Assembly: GCA_014825775.1 (NCBI GenBank)
Contig: MVAQ01000326.1
Location: 1-18,722 of the forward strand
Direction of reading: 5' to 3'
Length of the DNA: 18,722 nucleotides
Origin: Krasilnikovozyma curviuscula
Taxonomy: Eukaryota; Basidiomycota; Tremellomycetes; Cystofilobasidiales; Mrakiaceae
Shown here: piece by piece, positions 1-10,804 of the stretch
Layout: each line of letters starts with the position of its first letter
How positions within the stretch are numbered: position 1 is the stretch's first letter
Position numbers and translations under genes: made by a program
The notes under the pieces: generated by a model
The model's database searches: none
Seen by the model: only the letters and a program-made list of their open reading frames with translations
What the model was told of the DNA's origin: nothing

Positions 1-13
1 CGCTTAGACTCAC

Positions 14-139
14 GCCTGCATTTTCAAGTTTGAGGGCGAGGGTGGGTGGGATCGAGACGGACGTCAAATCGGTTGTAACTTTTCTGAAGCCGGATAATGA
101 GGGGGATGAGAGCGTTGAGGGGGGTTGCGAGTTGGGCAT
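14..139 (-). CDS. First coding exon of an unrecognised gene (partial, runs off left edge)
   Basis: Read on the minus strand, an ATG at 139-137 opens a 42-codon frame. It ends exactly at a consensus donor (GTGAGT, 13-8) in phase 0, and the rest of the gene lies left of the window. The peptide begins MPNSQPPST, has a Ser/Pro-rich start, then a more ordered stretch containing SIPPTLALKLENAG just before the splice site. I do not recognise the family. Support comes from the open frame, the in-phase strong donor and the protein-like composition; other start codons cannot be excluded. Overlapping longer open frames on both strands here look like shadows because they have low-complexity composition and no splice support. 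Confidence 0.45.
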
Positions 140-1361
140 AGATGCGGCTGGGCTGTGGTGGGGTGGAAGATGCTCCGTTGAGGGTTTATTAAGAATTCGG
201 TGTGTTGTGTTAGTCCAACTAGATAGATTGGTGAAGATTGTTGTGGATAGGAAGAAAAGCAGTTCTGACTCCAAGACCAAATACGACCAGTATTGAGAAA
301 GATTCTGCAACACATAAGAAAGCGATGGTCAACGAAGAGCGCAGTCAGGTAGCACCCTAACGAAATCCGCAACGAGTACGTACCCTCAACACCACCTGGA
401 GTTACCGATGTAGTGAAATTCAGCGGTTCTTCCGAGCTGAAAGAAGAAGCAATGAATATTTCTTAGTCAAAATGAGGAGTTAAAAAACCTTCCTCTCTCT
501 CTCTGCACGTGAATTAAAAGCGAAGGGCAATGAATCAAAACCTTACGATATATATCCACCTTTAAATGCGAGTCCCTTCGTCTAAGGACGACAGGGTTTG
601 TGGAAGTGTGCAGGTGAACTAGAGGGTAGGGCAAGCTGAGGTAAGAAGAACGTAGAAGACGATCAGCCATAACACACAGACGCCCCATTCCCCGCCCCGT
701 CAGTAATCCAGGCAAGGGCAGCACTCACTGAAGATTCAACTGCAATGAGTCTCAGCAAGCTCGAGCTTGTTGGTAGCTGAGCTTTGTCGAAAGACAAGAG
801 CGACGCTTCTGCACCGCAGCAGTCGGCACGTCAGTAAGCACTGTCAGCCGTCGACTCTAATGGGCCCTACTGACCTGTTGCGGTGAGCCTAATGAGTTAG
901 ACCCGTCTCTCCAGTCTCTTGTATCCAGAACGTCCTGGTGGTCGCAGCACTCTCACAAATTTTCCCTTGGAGCTGGAGGGTTCATGCAAGACACTCTGCC
1001 GGAAGGTCCAGCCTGTGGGCTTGCTGACGTGCACGCACGAAGGGGGTGGCGCTCTGGTTTCAGATGTTTGTTACTCCATCACACCAACAACCGCAAAACC
1101 ACCCAAGGAATGAGGGCGTGATGTGAGGTAGTTGCGTGGATGCGCGGGTGCTCTTCCTGGACCGACTGCACTTGATCGCTTCCTTCAAGATCTACACAAA
1201 ATGGCACCGACATCGCAGGATACCGACCATACACCATCACAAAAATGCTGCAAAGAGAAATAAATACATGGACTCTTATTATCACTGTACAACAAGAAAT
1301 TAATTACTCCCACTCGAAAAAAAAAACCAACATCTCCCTCCTTTGCTCTGACGTCTTCCCC
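140..1361. other. Intergenic, no gene seen
   Basis: About 1.2 kb between the 5' end of the left-edge gene and the 3' end of the adaptin-binding gene. It should hold the promoter of the former and the 3' UTR of the latter, which on the minus strand begins near an oligo-T run (A run on the plus strand around 1316-1326). Short open frames occur on both strands, but none joins into a longer splice-consistent protein and none resembles a family I know. No tRNA-like A/B box pair was seen. Confidence 0.5.
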
Positions 1362-3060
1362 TCATCTCTCACCATGCCCCCTTCCTCCCACTCCCAGCAG
1401 ACCCACAATCTCCCTCGTCGCACGCGCCGCAACATCCCTCCTCTCCTCTTCGTCATCGATAGCGCCAATCTCCGCCCTGAGCTCCGACAGCGTGCGGAAT
1501 GTCGACTGGAGGTCCGCAGCGTCCAGCTGAGGCGGCGCATGTGGAGACGTGGTGGTGTTGAGGAGGAAGCTGTCATCAAACGCTGTTTCTTGTGCTGCTG
1601 AAGATGGCAGTGCAGAAGGCCAGGGTGAAGGTGCGTCGTCGGTATCCAACCAGCGCTCGAACGCGACGAGCGCATCGCGCTCGTCCGTTCCTCCTTCTTG
1701 ATGTGCATTCGGCGGAAGGGATTGGAAGCTAGAGGGGTTAGCGTGTCGCGGGCTAAGATGGAAGAAGGCCTCCGCTTTTGAATGGTCGATCGAGGCACTG
1801 CGTTGTGCAAAGCTGAGGAACGGTGGGCCTTCGTGTACATCGTCTTCGTCATTGTCTTCTTCGTCCTCGTCGTATTCGTCCTCGTAGTCGTCAGGACCAT
1901 CTTCACCGAATTTGGTATCATCTTCTTCCATCTCTCTCAGGGCGAGAGAGAGGCCCTCGTATGATCCGGTGAGCGCGGATCGGAGGCCGGGCTTCGGCTT
2001 GAGAACGAGGTTGGGCCAGACATGTGCGTGGAGCGACTGGATGATCCTGTTCAACGGAGAGTTTGACACTGCAACAAAGATGAGATATAGAAAACACAGA
2101 AAGTAAAAACAAAGCTTCAGTACTCTTTTCTTCAAGAAAAAGGGGGGAAAAAACCAGAGGAGGCACATTGGCCACACAATAGAGCATTTATTACAAAGGA
2201 AGCAAAGTTAAACAACTCACGTCGGACTTCCTCATCATTATCATCGTCTTCATCGCCATCATCATCATCCTCATCCACAAATTCATACCCAACCTCTTCG
2301 AATGCCTCGTCGACCTCTTCCCTCTCCGGCACCCTCCCTGCACCCGTCGTCCTCACCGCAATCCGGATCTCCGGCTCAAACCTTTCGTTCAAGCTCTCAA
2401 GGGCAACAGGCACCAGATCGAATGGGCTCTCGACGCCAGAGGGGGGGAGAACGTAGATGAATGCAGGCGGACGCGCATTGAGTGGAATCCGGTGAGTGTA
2501 CGTCGGGTTCTGTAAAGAGGTGCGGAAGGTAAACCAGACAAGGCAAGTATAGTATTTGTTACTGATGTGCCAGGGGATCTCGATTTCTATCGGCGCTGGT
2601 GGTACGGCTGAAGAAAAGGGAAGGCATGTTAGCTTGGAGCTTGGGACTGACACTAGAGCTATCAATTTGGGCTTTTACCTTGTTGTTGATCTAATTCATC
2701 TGAATTTTGAAGATGCTCCCTTGCCATGTTCGTCGTGTCACCCCCCTCGATGTCGTTGTCGTCCTCGTGCAGCTTGGAGTACCACTTGTCGCCCCCGTTC
2801 TCGTCAAGATCTTGAATGAGATTTGGTGAGAGATCCTGTTCAGTGGCCAGCAATATACCTGCACAGAAAAATTCAGAAAAAAGACAGGAATACATATTAG
2901 AGGGGGGAGTCTAGTTTGCTGTATTCTGATGACGCTTTTGCCGTTACGTACGTCGCACGAAAGCCAGGCATTGCCAGTGGTTCGACCCCACGATCACAAT
3001 TGAGTGGGCAATCTGCTCTCGAAGAGCTTCGTCTGCTTCTTCCTCGAGGTCTTCAGACAT
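1362..3060 (-). CDS. Alpha/gamma-adaptin-binding protein p34 (AAGAB / Irc6-like)
   Basis: Model: complement of 1362-2068, 2221-2607, 2679-2858 and 2952-3060 (4 exons, 460 residues plus stop), all junctions GT-AG and in phase. The family assists assembly of clathrin adaptors AP-1 and AP-2 in the cytosol. Seen here: an N-terminal strand IVIVG (about residue 21) at the position of a GTPase core but with no P-loop lysine; the family-typical PWHISNKYY (about 105-113); GYEFVDE followed by an Asp/Glu run (about 200-225); a helix with HAHVWPNLV (about 240); a second acidic run (about 275-290); FERWLDTDD; and a C-terminal helix with EIGAIDDEEERRDVAARA. I recall this order (NKYY segment, GFEF/VD, a WP helix, ERWLE) from basidiomycete p34 proteins. 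It is longer than human AAGAB (about 315 residues), mainly through low-complexity linkers. The start was chosen at the only ATG opening exon 1, 191 bp from the divergent WDR24 gene. A database search could shift the exact splice sites in exon 3. Confidence 0.72.
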
Positions 3061-3251
3061 ATCTCAGATGAAGTCTGGTTCGAGTGAAAGAAATGTACTT
3101 GCGTTGGCGGCCAACCACATTCATTCTGACCCAAATCAGACAAATTTTTCCTCATCCAAGCAGGTCAAATATCTATTCAGTGCGGTGACCAGGCAACGGG
3201 GGTTAGCGTCTTGAAGAGAGAGGCCGGGCCGTAAAGGTGGGAACTACGACG
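3061..3251. promoter_or_regulatory. Shared divergent promoter region
   Basis: 191 bp separate the start codons of the minus-strand p34 gene and the plus-strand WDR24 gene, so both core promoters and 5' UTRs must lie here or overlap the genes. No clear TATA box is visible. Inferred from gene layout only. Confidence 0.5.
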
Positions 3252-6200
3252 ATGGCCGCTTATCCCTCAGCAGCAGCAGCGTCAACTTCAACAGCAGCAG
3301 CAGCCTCCCTTTTTGAATGCATGGATGTTGCCCACTCTTCAACCAACACGAACGGTACTCGCCTCGTTGTCGTTGGAGGCAGAGACGCCTTGAAAATCAT
3401 CACCGTCGCCTCTTCCCTCAGTCGAATGACACTCCCTCCAAGTATAGTCCCACCCCCACCACCCAGCAACAACAGTACTGGCAGTAGCAAAAGGCATGCA
3501 AGGGAGAGAGATAAGGATAAAGGTGTCAAGCTGCTCGTCACAGGCTCGTGTGAGAGCGAGCTGAGCGTGAGAACGACGTTCGACGGTGTTGCTGCTGTCA
3601 CCGAGAGGATGGGGCTGAAGCAGGTCCGATGGGGTGTTGGAGGTCAGTCTACTCTGACATCTGTTCCTATTGTGTTCGGGAATTGTCAGGTTCCCTTTGA
3701 GCAGCGTCTTATTGTTTCTCTTCGCTCATCTGTGTTCGCTCACCAGCCTATAGCAACAAGGTCATTGGAGCAGGTCATAAAGGCTCATTATACATCTGGG
3801 ACGTCGAGAGCTCCAGAAGGAAACCAGGTCTGTTTTCAAGATGCCTGCCCCGTCTTAGGTCCTCTCAAGTTGACGCAACATCTGACGATCTCTAACCCAC
3901 AAACAGAACTCATCACCCACGACGGCTCTCGACGTACAGTGAATTGTCTCCAAGTTGCTTCCCCCCCTTCCTACGATGGCCCACCAACAAACGGCCACAT
4001 CCTTCTCTCTGCCGGCCAAGACAGCACTGTCAAGCTATTCGACCTTCGCTCTCCTCCAACTCGTCCATCATCATCTTACACCACCAAGTCCCCAGTTCTA
4101 TCTCTCGCGCTCAGTCCCAAGACGCCGACGGAACTGTGTGTCTTCGGCCTCGAGAACGGCGCGATTGGTCTGCTGGACTGGAGGAACCCAGGCAAAGTCA
4201 GAGATAGGAAATTGGCAGCGCATAGCTCGTGCTGGGCGCTCAGCTGGAGAAGTGGGTTGACTGAGAGTCAGGGTGGGAATGGTGGTGGTTGGTTGGCGAG
4301 CGGTGGACAAGATCGCGTCGTTAAGGTGAGGAGCTCGAACTACTTTCGACATCATGCCCATTCGATGTCTTGATTTTTGTCTAACCAGCATTTTGGACCA
4401 AAATTCACTTGTCCTATTTGAACTTGCTTTGTTTTGTTCGTTCTCAGATATGGGACATGTCCCTCTCGTCTTTCCAAAACTCTGTGCACACCTTACACAC
4501 GCCATACCCAATCCACTCCCTCTCCTGGCGACCCTCTTCCACATCTACCGATATCGCGGTTGTACCTACCAAATCGATTGTCAGCAGTGACGGCACTCGT
4601 ACAGATGAGCGCCGCGTTCAAATATGGGACGTGCGAAGGGAGTTTATCATGAAGTCTCAACTCGAGACTTCGATTTTCCATAGCGTCACACACGAACCTT
4701 TACCAATCAGGACGAATGCTCTTGCGTCTAAGACGATAAAAGGTCCAAACTCTCCCATGGGTCTGGTAGCGGATGCTGTGTGGGCCGACGAAGGTTCGTT
4801 GGTCGTCGTCTACAAGAACGGGTGCGTCGCCCACCAAGACGCCAAAGTTGTGTCGAAACCAATTCAAGATATTCGAACAGCCGCTCTCAGTTGGAACGTG
4901 AAAGGTCAGATGGCATTTGCCGCGGAGGAGAGGTTGGAGGGAGACATTCCGTTTGATGACGATGGGAGAGCAACGATGGCTTCTTCGTGAGTTCCATGTT
5001 TTTGTTTTCATTTATGGTACCCATGGACCTTTGCTAATACCCCATCGTTTCTCTTTGAAATTTTGTAGCCTTTGGTCGACTCCGACTGCGGAAGAGCCTT
5101 ACTCGCAGCAACAACCGGAGAAGCAGGTCGACGACGACCCTTACGAACCACGCCAGGTGCTTGGCGCTCTCCAAACACCGAACGACATTGACCTCTTCAA
5201 GTACCTAGCTGACGGCTACCAGTTCTACTCTTCTTCTACATCTGCTGCGGACCAGGGAACAATCCAGGATGTTTGCGATCGGAACGCGCAGGTTGCATAC
5301 AGTGCGTCCCGCTTCAGGGCGGCGAGGACTTGGTCTATCGTCTCTAAGACCATCTCGAACTGCCAGCGTGTCCAGAATGGGATGAGTGTTTCCCCTCACA
5401 CGACAACGATAATGCACAAGAAGACCATAGCAGCAACGAACGACGATGTTGAGGATCTATCGCTCAACTCACCAGGAGTTGGAAGACGGAAAAGGTCAAG
5501 TAACACGACATCCGCTTCCAATACCTCTGATGGCGACGAAGAGGATGAAGACGAGTCCGAGTCGTCCCGACCGACTCTAACGTCTTCTTCCTCAGACTCA
5601 GGAGACGACTCCAGCGACCTCAACTCACGCGCATCTCTCCTTGATACCACCTCCTCTTCTGCACCTGCATCTTCCGCAGACATGTCCTCGTTTGCTTTCC
5701 CAGGGCCATATGGTTCGCTGCCAGATGTCTACGTTGCCGGAGGTGGTGGTGGCGAACGGTCTCCTAGCCGAGTCCGGCGACTCAAGACGGATGAGAGGAG
5801 GAGTGAGAGCCGGACACCTCGCCAGTCGCCTTCTCGTAGCATCTTGGCTAACACAACGACGATAACGACGACGGGAGCGACGACGGAAAACAATACGCCT
5901 AAAGTTGCAACGCCAGTACAGACTGGGACCGCATTAACATCTCTTAAACCGGCGTTGAGCAGTACGCATCCGCAATCAGGATGGGGGCTCGAGAGGGGGA
6001 TCGTTGACCAGAAAGCCATCTGGGAATCGTATGTGGAGGAGGTCGAGGTCGAGAAAGTTGTCGCCAAGGAGACGGTTGAATGGTACCTCGATCAAGTAAG
6101 TACCTCTTTCGGCCCTATCACTTTCCTCTCTGTATCACTAACAGCTCTACGCTGATGTACAGGGAAACATTCAGATGGCTGCAACGCTCGCGCTCATCAC

Positions 6201-7158
6201 TCGCTCCCTGAATCTCTTCTCCCCAGAGAGACTGGGTAGAATCGTCAATGCCTATATTGAGCAGCTGAACCAGATGAGGATGTATGTGGTCGCTGCTGAG
6301 ATCCGGATGGCGTATCGCAGCGCATATAACTCTGAGTTGTCAGTTGTGAGTCCTCTCCTCTTCAATCTTCCTGAAAACCTAATACTTATTCAGGTTCTGG
6401 GTTTGGTGTGCAGGATAATACATTCTATACAGGATGTGGAAAACATCCAAGTTTGAAAATGGAGCCAAACGTGAAAAGTGGGGGTTACTCGTTTTGCGAG
6501 TCATGCGAGAAGCCGGTCGCGATGTGTATCGTGTGGTGAGCATATCTCCGTAAAGGCTCCATTACTTACTGCTACTATTAAGGCTCATTGATTTTCTCAC
6601 TACTAGTCATCGGCCAGTCAAAAGCTTGTTTGTAATGTGTCAGATCTGCTGTCATGGTGGACATAAAGTGAGCAATTCATTATTTGTCACTAACACCATT
6701 CGATCACATCCTTCTGATGTTCTCATCTTTATTTAGAAATGTATCATAGAACAATATTCAGAAGAACCGACCACCACCTTAAATCGCCTTCGCCGATCCT
6801 CTTCTTCAGACTTCAGACCACTATCCTCAGCTACGTCCGAGCTCGGAACCAACTCAAGCACATTCTCCCTTCCAAGCTCACGGAGTCACTCACCAGGTGA
6901 TACCGGGCGGTGGCTGAGCCAGGAGGACCTGGCGTCGAGGAACGCGGCGGGTGGTGGGTCGAGCGTCAGCGGTAGCGACAATCGGGAGAGTGATTTGTTG
7001 AGCTACGAGTGCCCAACTGGATGTGGTCATCGGTGAGTTGAACCTCTACCTCTACCTATACGTCTTCTGCTCTATTGCTAACAATCAGCTCCGTCATCTG
7101 CAGGTGCTGGGTCACCAATATTGATAGATTTGATCCTTCTGATCGATATATTGTTTGA
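3252..7158 (+). CDS. WDR24/Rtc1 (Sea2)-type GATOR2 (SEACAT) subunit
   Basis: Model: join of 3252-3642, 3747-3827, 3907-4325, 4448-4986, 5069-6095, 6163-6345, 6414-6535, 6607-6667, 6737-7032 and 7104-7158 (1057 residues), all GT-AG and in phase. The family is a subunit of the GATOR2/SEACAT complex at the vacuole or lysosome, which relays amino-acid sufficiency to TORC1. Visible: an Ala-rich N-terminus; WD40 repeats ending LYIWDVE (about 150), VKLFDLR, LLDWRN, VVKIWDM (about 300) and VQIWDVR; an acidic, Ser-rich linker (about 550-650); an alpha-helical segment with LALITRSLNLF (about 825) and AAEIRMAYRSAYNSEL, typical of Rtc1/WDR24; and a C-terminal zinc domain with C888, C908, C911, C918, C921, C932, C935, H937, H940, C943, then CPTGCGHRC (C1033, C1037, C1041). 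A GTG-led frame begins 15 nt earlier, but the first ATG is 3252. Oddity: about 89 residues separate the two halves of the RING. Confidence 0.88.
3268..3304 (+). repeat. CAG/GCA microsatellite coding poly-Ala
   Basis: Two runs of CAG units (about 3268-3280 and 3292-3304), separated by a short Ser/Thr-coding stretch, encode two Ala runs directly after the start of the WDR24-like protein. Such tracts are prone to length change between strains. Confidence 0.75.
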
Positions 7159-7433
7159 GACATCTCGTCACCGCACAGCTCTCGTCGTTTCGTGAATGCA
7201 AGCCCACCTTCTGACACCTACGTAGAGTTGTGTTTTGGCTCCTTGGTGGACTCCCTGGCGTAGCATTCTTGACTTTCGGGAGAAGGTCGCTTTCCGTCGT
7301 TGACTTCGTCGCTTGCTTGCGCCACCTTTGTCGTCCGCTTGCTAACCCCCACTTTTGAGTCACACCCAAAAAGACAGCATTTACTTAGGCGACACCTTCC
7401 AAGTCTACTAAATCTAGTTGTATCAGTTTCAGG

Positions 7434-9377
7434 ATGTCGGGTGAAAAACTCATTGGTAGGCTGGTCCCCAATTTTACTCGAGTGCTGCTTGAAAGAGACT
7501 GACCTAATATTCTGTGCTCTTCGTAGTGATAGGTTCAGGAGGTAAAAAAGGGAATCTGACCTCGAATAGAATCATAACCGACGGCTGATTTGCTGCCTGT
7601 TTTCCTAATAAGTCATTGGCCTGACCTGTGCCCACGAGTTACAACAAGCCGGTGAGTTTGCGTTTTCCGAACTACACGGTCTGGCCCGCTTCATGATTGG
7701 TGACTCTGCACATTGTATTGCCAGGTTACTCTGTCACTGTCCTTGCAAGAGATCTGCCAACAGACCTCACGTCCCAACAGTTTGCTTCGCCCTGGGCTGT
7801 AAGTAGCCTCTCATAGATTTACCCTCGAGGCGTCACATCGATACTGAGCTCACACCTTCTCTGATGGCTCCAGGGAGCCAACTTCCATCCCTTCTGGGAT
7901 ACTCCTCAGACCAACAGATGGCATAGCAAGACATATCCTGTGCTAAAAGGGTTGATCCCTACGGGTGTCACAATGAAGCTCCCTTCTTTGAGGTACTTTT
8001 TGAAGGACGAAACAAAGGAGATTCAATCTGACTGGTGTAAAGATTTAGTTGACGATGTGAGTGGATTTGGCTTTCTAATTTCCGCTGAGTTTTTTGGGAG
8101 TGCTGAGAGCTTTGATACCCGTCCACGTCCTTCGCGTTGTTGACCGCTACCCTCATCCAGTATCGCCAATTATCTCCCTCCGAACTTCCGACTCACTTGG
8201 GTGTCAAATCAGGCGTCGCTTGCACTATTCTCTCCCTGGCGCCATCCATCTACTTGCCATGGCTTTACGCGAAGGCTAAAGGTTTGGGTGTCAACTTCGT
8301 CCGGATAAAGATTGACTCGATCGAGGATGCAGCTGCATTCGGTGCTGGAGAAGGAACTTGTATAATCAACTGTACAGGATTGGGTAAGTAAAAATGCGTT
8401 CTTGATGGTGCAATTGCAAAGGAAGGTGTTCACTGACAATTCCACGAGCCTCCGCTTTGATAGGTGCTAAAAGCTTGATTGGTGTCATGGATGACAAAGT
8501 CGTTCCTATTCGAGGTCAGGTGGCTCTCGTACATGCTCCTCACATCAAAACAGATATGGGTATCAAAGGTTTGTTGAACAACCCATTTGTTTTCAAGCTG
8601 CCAGCTTTGCTGATATCATAATCCCATTCCTCGCAAAAGGTTATGAGGATGGCAGTTGCTATATAATCCCAGTAAGCCGAATAGGTCAATTTACTCGCAA
8701 TTACTTTTGGCATGTCCATTGATATAGCCTCTTCCTCCGATCACATCCCCAGCGACCTGATGGAAACGTTGTCCTCGGCGGCTGTCAAGAAATCGGCTCC
8801 TGGGACCTGAGCGTGGACGCTGAAAGGGCAGAACTTATCCTCAAAAGAGCATATGCGCTCTGTCCTGCCCTTAGCCACGGTGAGACTTCCTAATTTAACA
8901 TGAAACTATGCGAGGACTCATTCACTGTTGAAATGTTTGATGTTTGGGCACAGGCCAAGGTTGGGAAAAGATTAAAGTTGTCAGGCACAATGTCGGGTGA
9001 GTAACTACAACAGACTTTCCCTTTGTCTGCAACGAAGTCTCACCTCTGTTTTACCTCCCCACAGTCTCCGTCCCTACAGGCATGGTGGTCCTCGTCTCGA
9101 ACGAGAAACTCTCCATCTCCCTCTCCCGACAGATGGGGTCTTCGTCCGCGATGTCGGCCAGCCCCAACGAAAGGTCAAGCCGCGCAAAATCAGTATCGTA
9201 CACGCTTATGGTAAGTGTCCACAATTGGATCTAGGACTGAAATTATCAAGTTCTGATGAAGGTTGTATTTTAGGTATCGGGCCCGCTGGGTATCAGTCGT
9301 CATGGGGTATGGCAGAAAACGTGCTGGAGTTGGTAAACGAGCACTTTGCTGCTGAACCGGTCAAGTCGAAGCTGTGA
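7434..9377 (+). CDS. D-amino-acid oxidase family FAD enzyme, peroxisomal
   Basis: Model: join of 7434-7455, 7527-7541, 7613-7651, 7725-7798, 7874-8056, 8161-8383, 8464-8568, 8640-8671, 8753-8879, 8954-8996, 9065-9210 and 9274-9377 (370 residues). Each junction is GT-AG and in phase. The family oxidises D-amino acids to imino acids with FAD and releases hydrogen peroxide. Visible: the dinucleotide-binding motif VIGSGVIG (8-15) with VTVLARDLP after it; [13 protein letters not shown] (about 47-58); NCTGLGAKSL; the substrate-site segment YIIPRPDG (Y228, with Y222 nearby); [14 protein letters not shown], whose R290 matches the substrate-carboxylate-binding arginine; and the C-terminal [14 protein letters not shown] loop. 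The last three residues are SKL, a perfect PTS1 peroxisomal signal. Length matches the family (about 340-370). For exon 9 the acceptor at 8751-8752 was chosen because the earlier AG at 8726-8727 leads to a stop. D-aspartate versus neutral D-amino-acid preference cannot be told from sequence. Confidence 0.9.
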
Positions 9378-9715
9378 ATAGATGACCGTAGAATGAATCA
9401 GTTGTGTCTTCAGATCGGACTCCGTTGGTATGGAGCTGTTTGTTGAGAGTGATTCAACAATATGTACGTTGACTTTAAATGTTGACTGGCGACTGTCACC
9501 CTCAGCTTCCATGACATCACGCTGCTTTCGAAATATTTGATGGGATAGTTTTGAATTATAAACGAGCAAATATATCTGTATTCTTGTAACAAATGGTCTA
9601 TGTACAGCGAAGGCAAAGTGACGGCCTTAGCGGGGTGTCTAACCTCTAACTAAACAAGAAGTTTGAGAAGGTGAATGCGGCGGACGATTACAGAAATTTA
9701 TAGTACGGAAATTAT
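9378..9715. other. Convergent intergenic region
   Basis: 338 bp between the stop codons of two converging genes, so it holds both 3' UTRs. Two GTTGACT copies occur at 9468-9474 and 9481-9487. No gene or strong hairpin terminator is visible. Confidence 0.5.
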
Positions 9716-10627
9716 CTAAGAGGAGAAGCCAATCTGGAATGTTGGTACCCCATTTTTATTGCCTACACCAGGACCAATGCTTTTTGTGCTAGAACCGGAA
9801 GATGGATCGTCCGCGTTGAAGATGTTGGAATTTGAGTATGAGAGAACGGGAACACCGGCAGCGTTGTTGGAAATGGTGAACGGAGTTGCGGTCTGACCAC
9901 TCTTGCAGGTTAGTTGATTATTTCCGGTGGGGTTGATGCCGCAGTTCAAGCCATCGAAAGTGAGAGTGTAGGAGGTGGTAGATCCGGACACAAGGGTGGC
10001 AGTGTAGGAAGGTGGCGAGTTATCCTTTCCACCATATCTACGAAGAGTACAGGGTATGTCAGAAATCCGATTCGTGCTCAGACTATTGATCATCAAAGTG
10101 AGATGTAGAGTTACCTCCTTTGACTGGAGTCAACATAGTTTGTGTAAGTGTTTGAGCCATCTTGGGTAGTGAGCTTGGTATTGGTGCCGGAAGTGTACAA
10201 GTAGAGAGGACCAGTGTAGGACGATGTAGCTAGAAATGGTTAAACAACAATGGAGCTGTCAGTTTGATATTCCCCCGATTGTTTGGCAAGTCATCGCAAA
10301 ATCTGAACTAACGCAAGTTTGAAGCAGTAGCTTCTCGCTTGGCAGTTCTTGTGCCATCGATAAACTCAGGTAAGTAACGGCCTTTTTCAAGGACATAGCC
10401 TCTTGGAGCGTTTGGTGGGAGGCCACGGCGAAATCTGATAAAGATGGGAGCATGTCAGTTCTCGAGATATTGGGGATATAGTAGCTGTACTTTACACACC
10501 TTTCAGCATTAGTTAGCTTGACTGGAGTACTTGGGAGGGCAACGGCATCCACGAAAATGGATAGAGTGCTGATGACAGCGACAGCGACGGAGAAAGAGAG
10601 GCCGAGTGAGAACTTCATCTTGACCAT
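9716..10627 (-). CDS. Small secreted protein, RGLPP-motif type, function unknown
   Basis: Model: complement of 9716-10037, 10115-10229, 10313-10434 and 10500-10627 (228 residues), all GT-AG and in phase. The start at 10627 is followed by a second in-frame ATG at 10618; either gives a classic signal peptide (basic start, hydrophobic core with VAVAVISTLSIF, likely cleavage after residues 28-30). After it come TNAERFRRGLPPNAPR (about 39-54) and a dibasic KR (75-76) that a Kex2-like protease could cut. The rest is Ser/Thr/Gly/Tyr-rich and probably beta-structured (TSSYTGPLYLYTS; STTSYTLTFDGLNCG), with only two cysteines, C154 and C166, which may pair. I recall the N-A-x-R-F-x-R-G-L-P-P signature from many uncharacterised secreted proteins of mushroom-forming fungi; no biochemical role is known to me. 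The upstream TATA box and long pyrimidine tract suggest regulated, possibly strong expression. Confidence 0.8.
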
Positions 10628-10639
10628 GACGTGAGGGAA

Positions 10640-10740
10640 AGATGTTTGGTTCCGAAGTTGAATAGGAAGTGCGAAAGATGAGGAGATGGTGGTTGGTGGG
10701 AAGAAAGAAAGTGGGAATAAAAACTTGAAGGAAAGGATGG
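10640..10740 (-). promoter_or_regulatory. Pyrimidine-rich tract upstream of the secreted-protein gene
   Basis: Read on the minus strand, about 100 bases between the TATA box and the start codon are mostly C and T, broken by short A-rich stretches. CT-rich leaders around transcription starts are common in highly expressed fungal genes. The transcription start is inferred, not seen. Confidence 0.45.
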
Positions 10741-10797
10741 GTTATCTTTTAAGGCCAATCAACTTTGAGTGACAAGCGCAAGGTGCACGCAAGGAGA

Positions 10798-10804
10798 ATA
10801 TATA
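10798..10804 (-). promoter_or_regulatory. Candidate TATA box of the secreted-protein gene
   Basis: TATATAT lies about 170 nt upstream of the start codon at 10627 and just upstream of the pyrimidine tract, a typical fungal TATA position. It is a short motif, so chance occurrence is possible. Confidence 0.4.

Noticed and set aside
1304..1921. 205-codon minus-strand open frame overlapping the p34 gene
   Set aside because: It is a shadow of exon 4 in another frame; its Thr/Arg/Met-rich composition reflects the acidic codon repeats, and it does not join the upstream exons.
2975..3000. GGTTCGACCCC resembles a tRNA B box
   Set aside because: No A box or clover-leaf pairing lies upstream, and the bases are coding (VIVGSNHW) in exon 1 of the p34 gene on the other strand.
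6414..6535. Apparent frameshift in the WDR24 zinc domain: one frame gives WKTSKFENGAKREKWG, another YSFCESCEKPV
   Set aside because: The second frame is continuous from the acceptor at 6413 (DNTFYTGCGKHPSLK), so no frameshift is needed.
8728..8752. Earlier acceptor for exon 9 of the D-amino-acid oxidase
   Set aside because: It leads to an in-frame stop after ten codons; the acceptor at 8752 gives YIIPRPDG, which matches the family.
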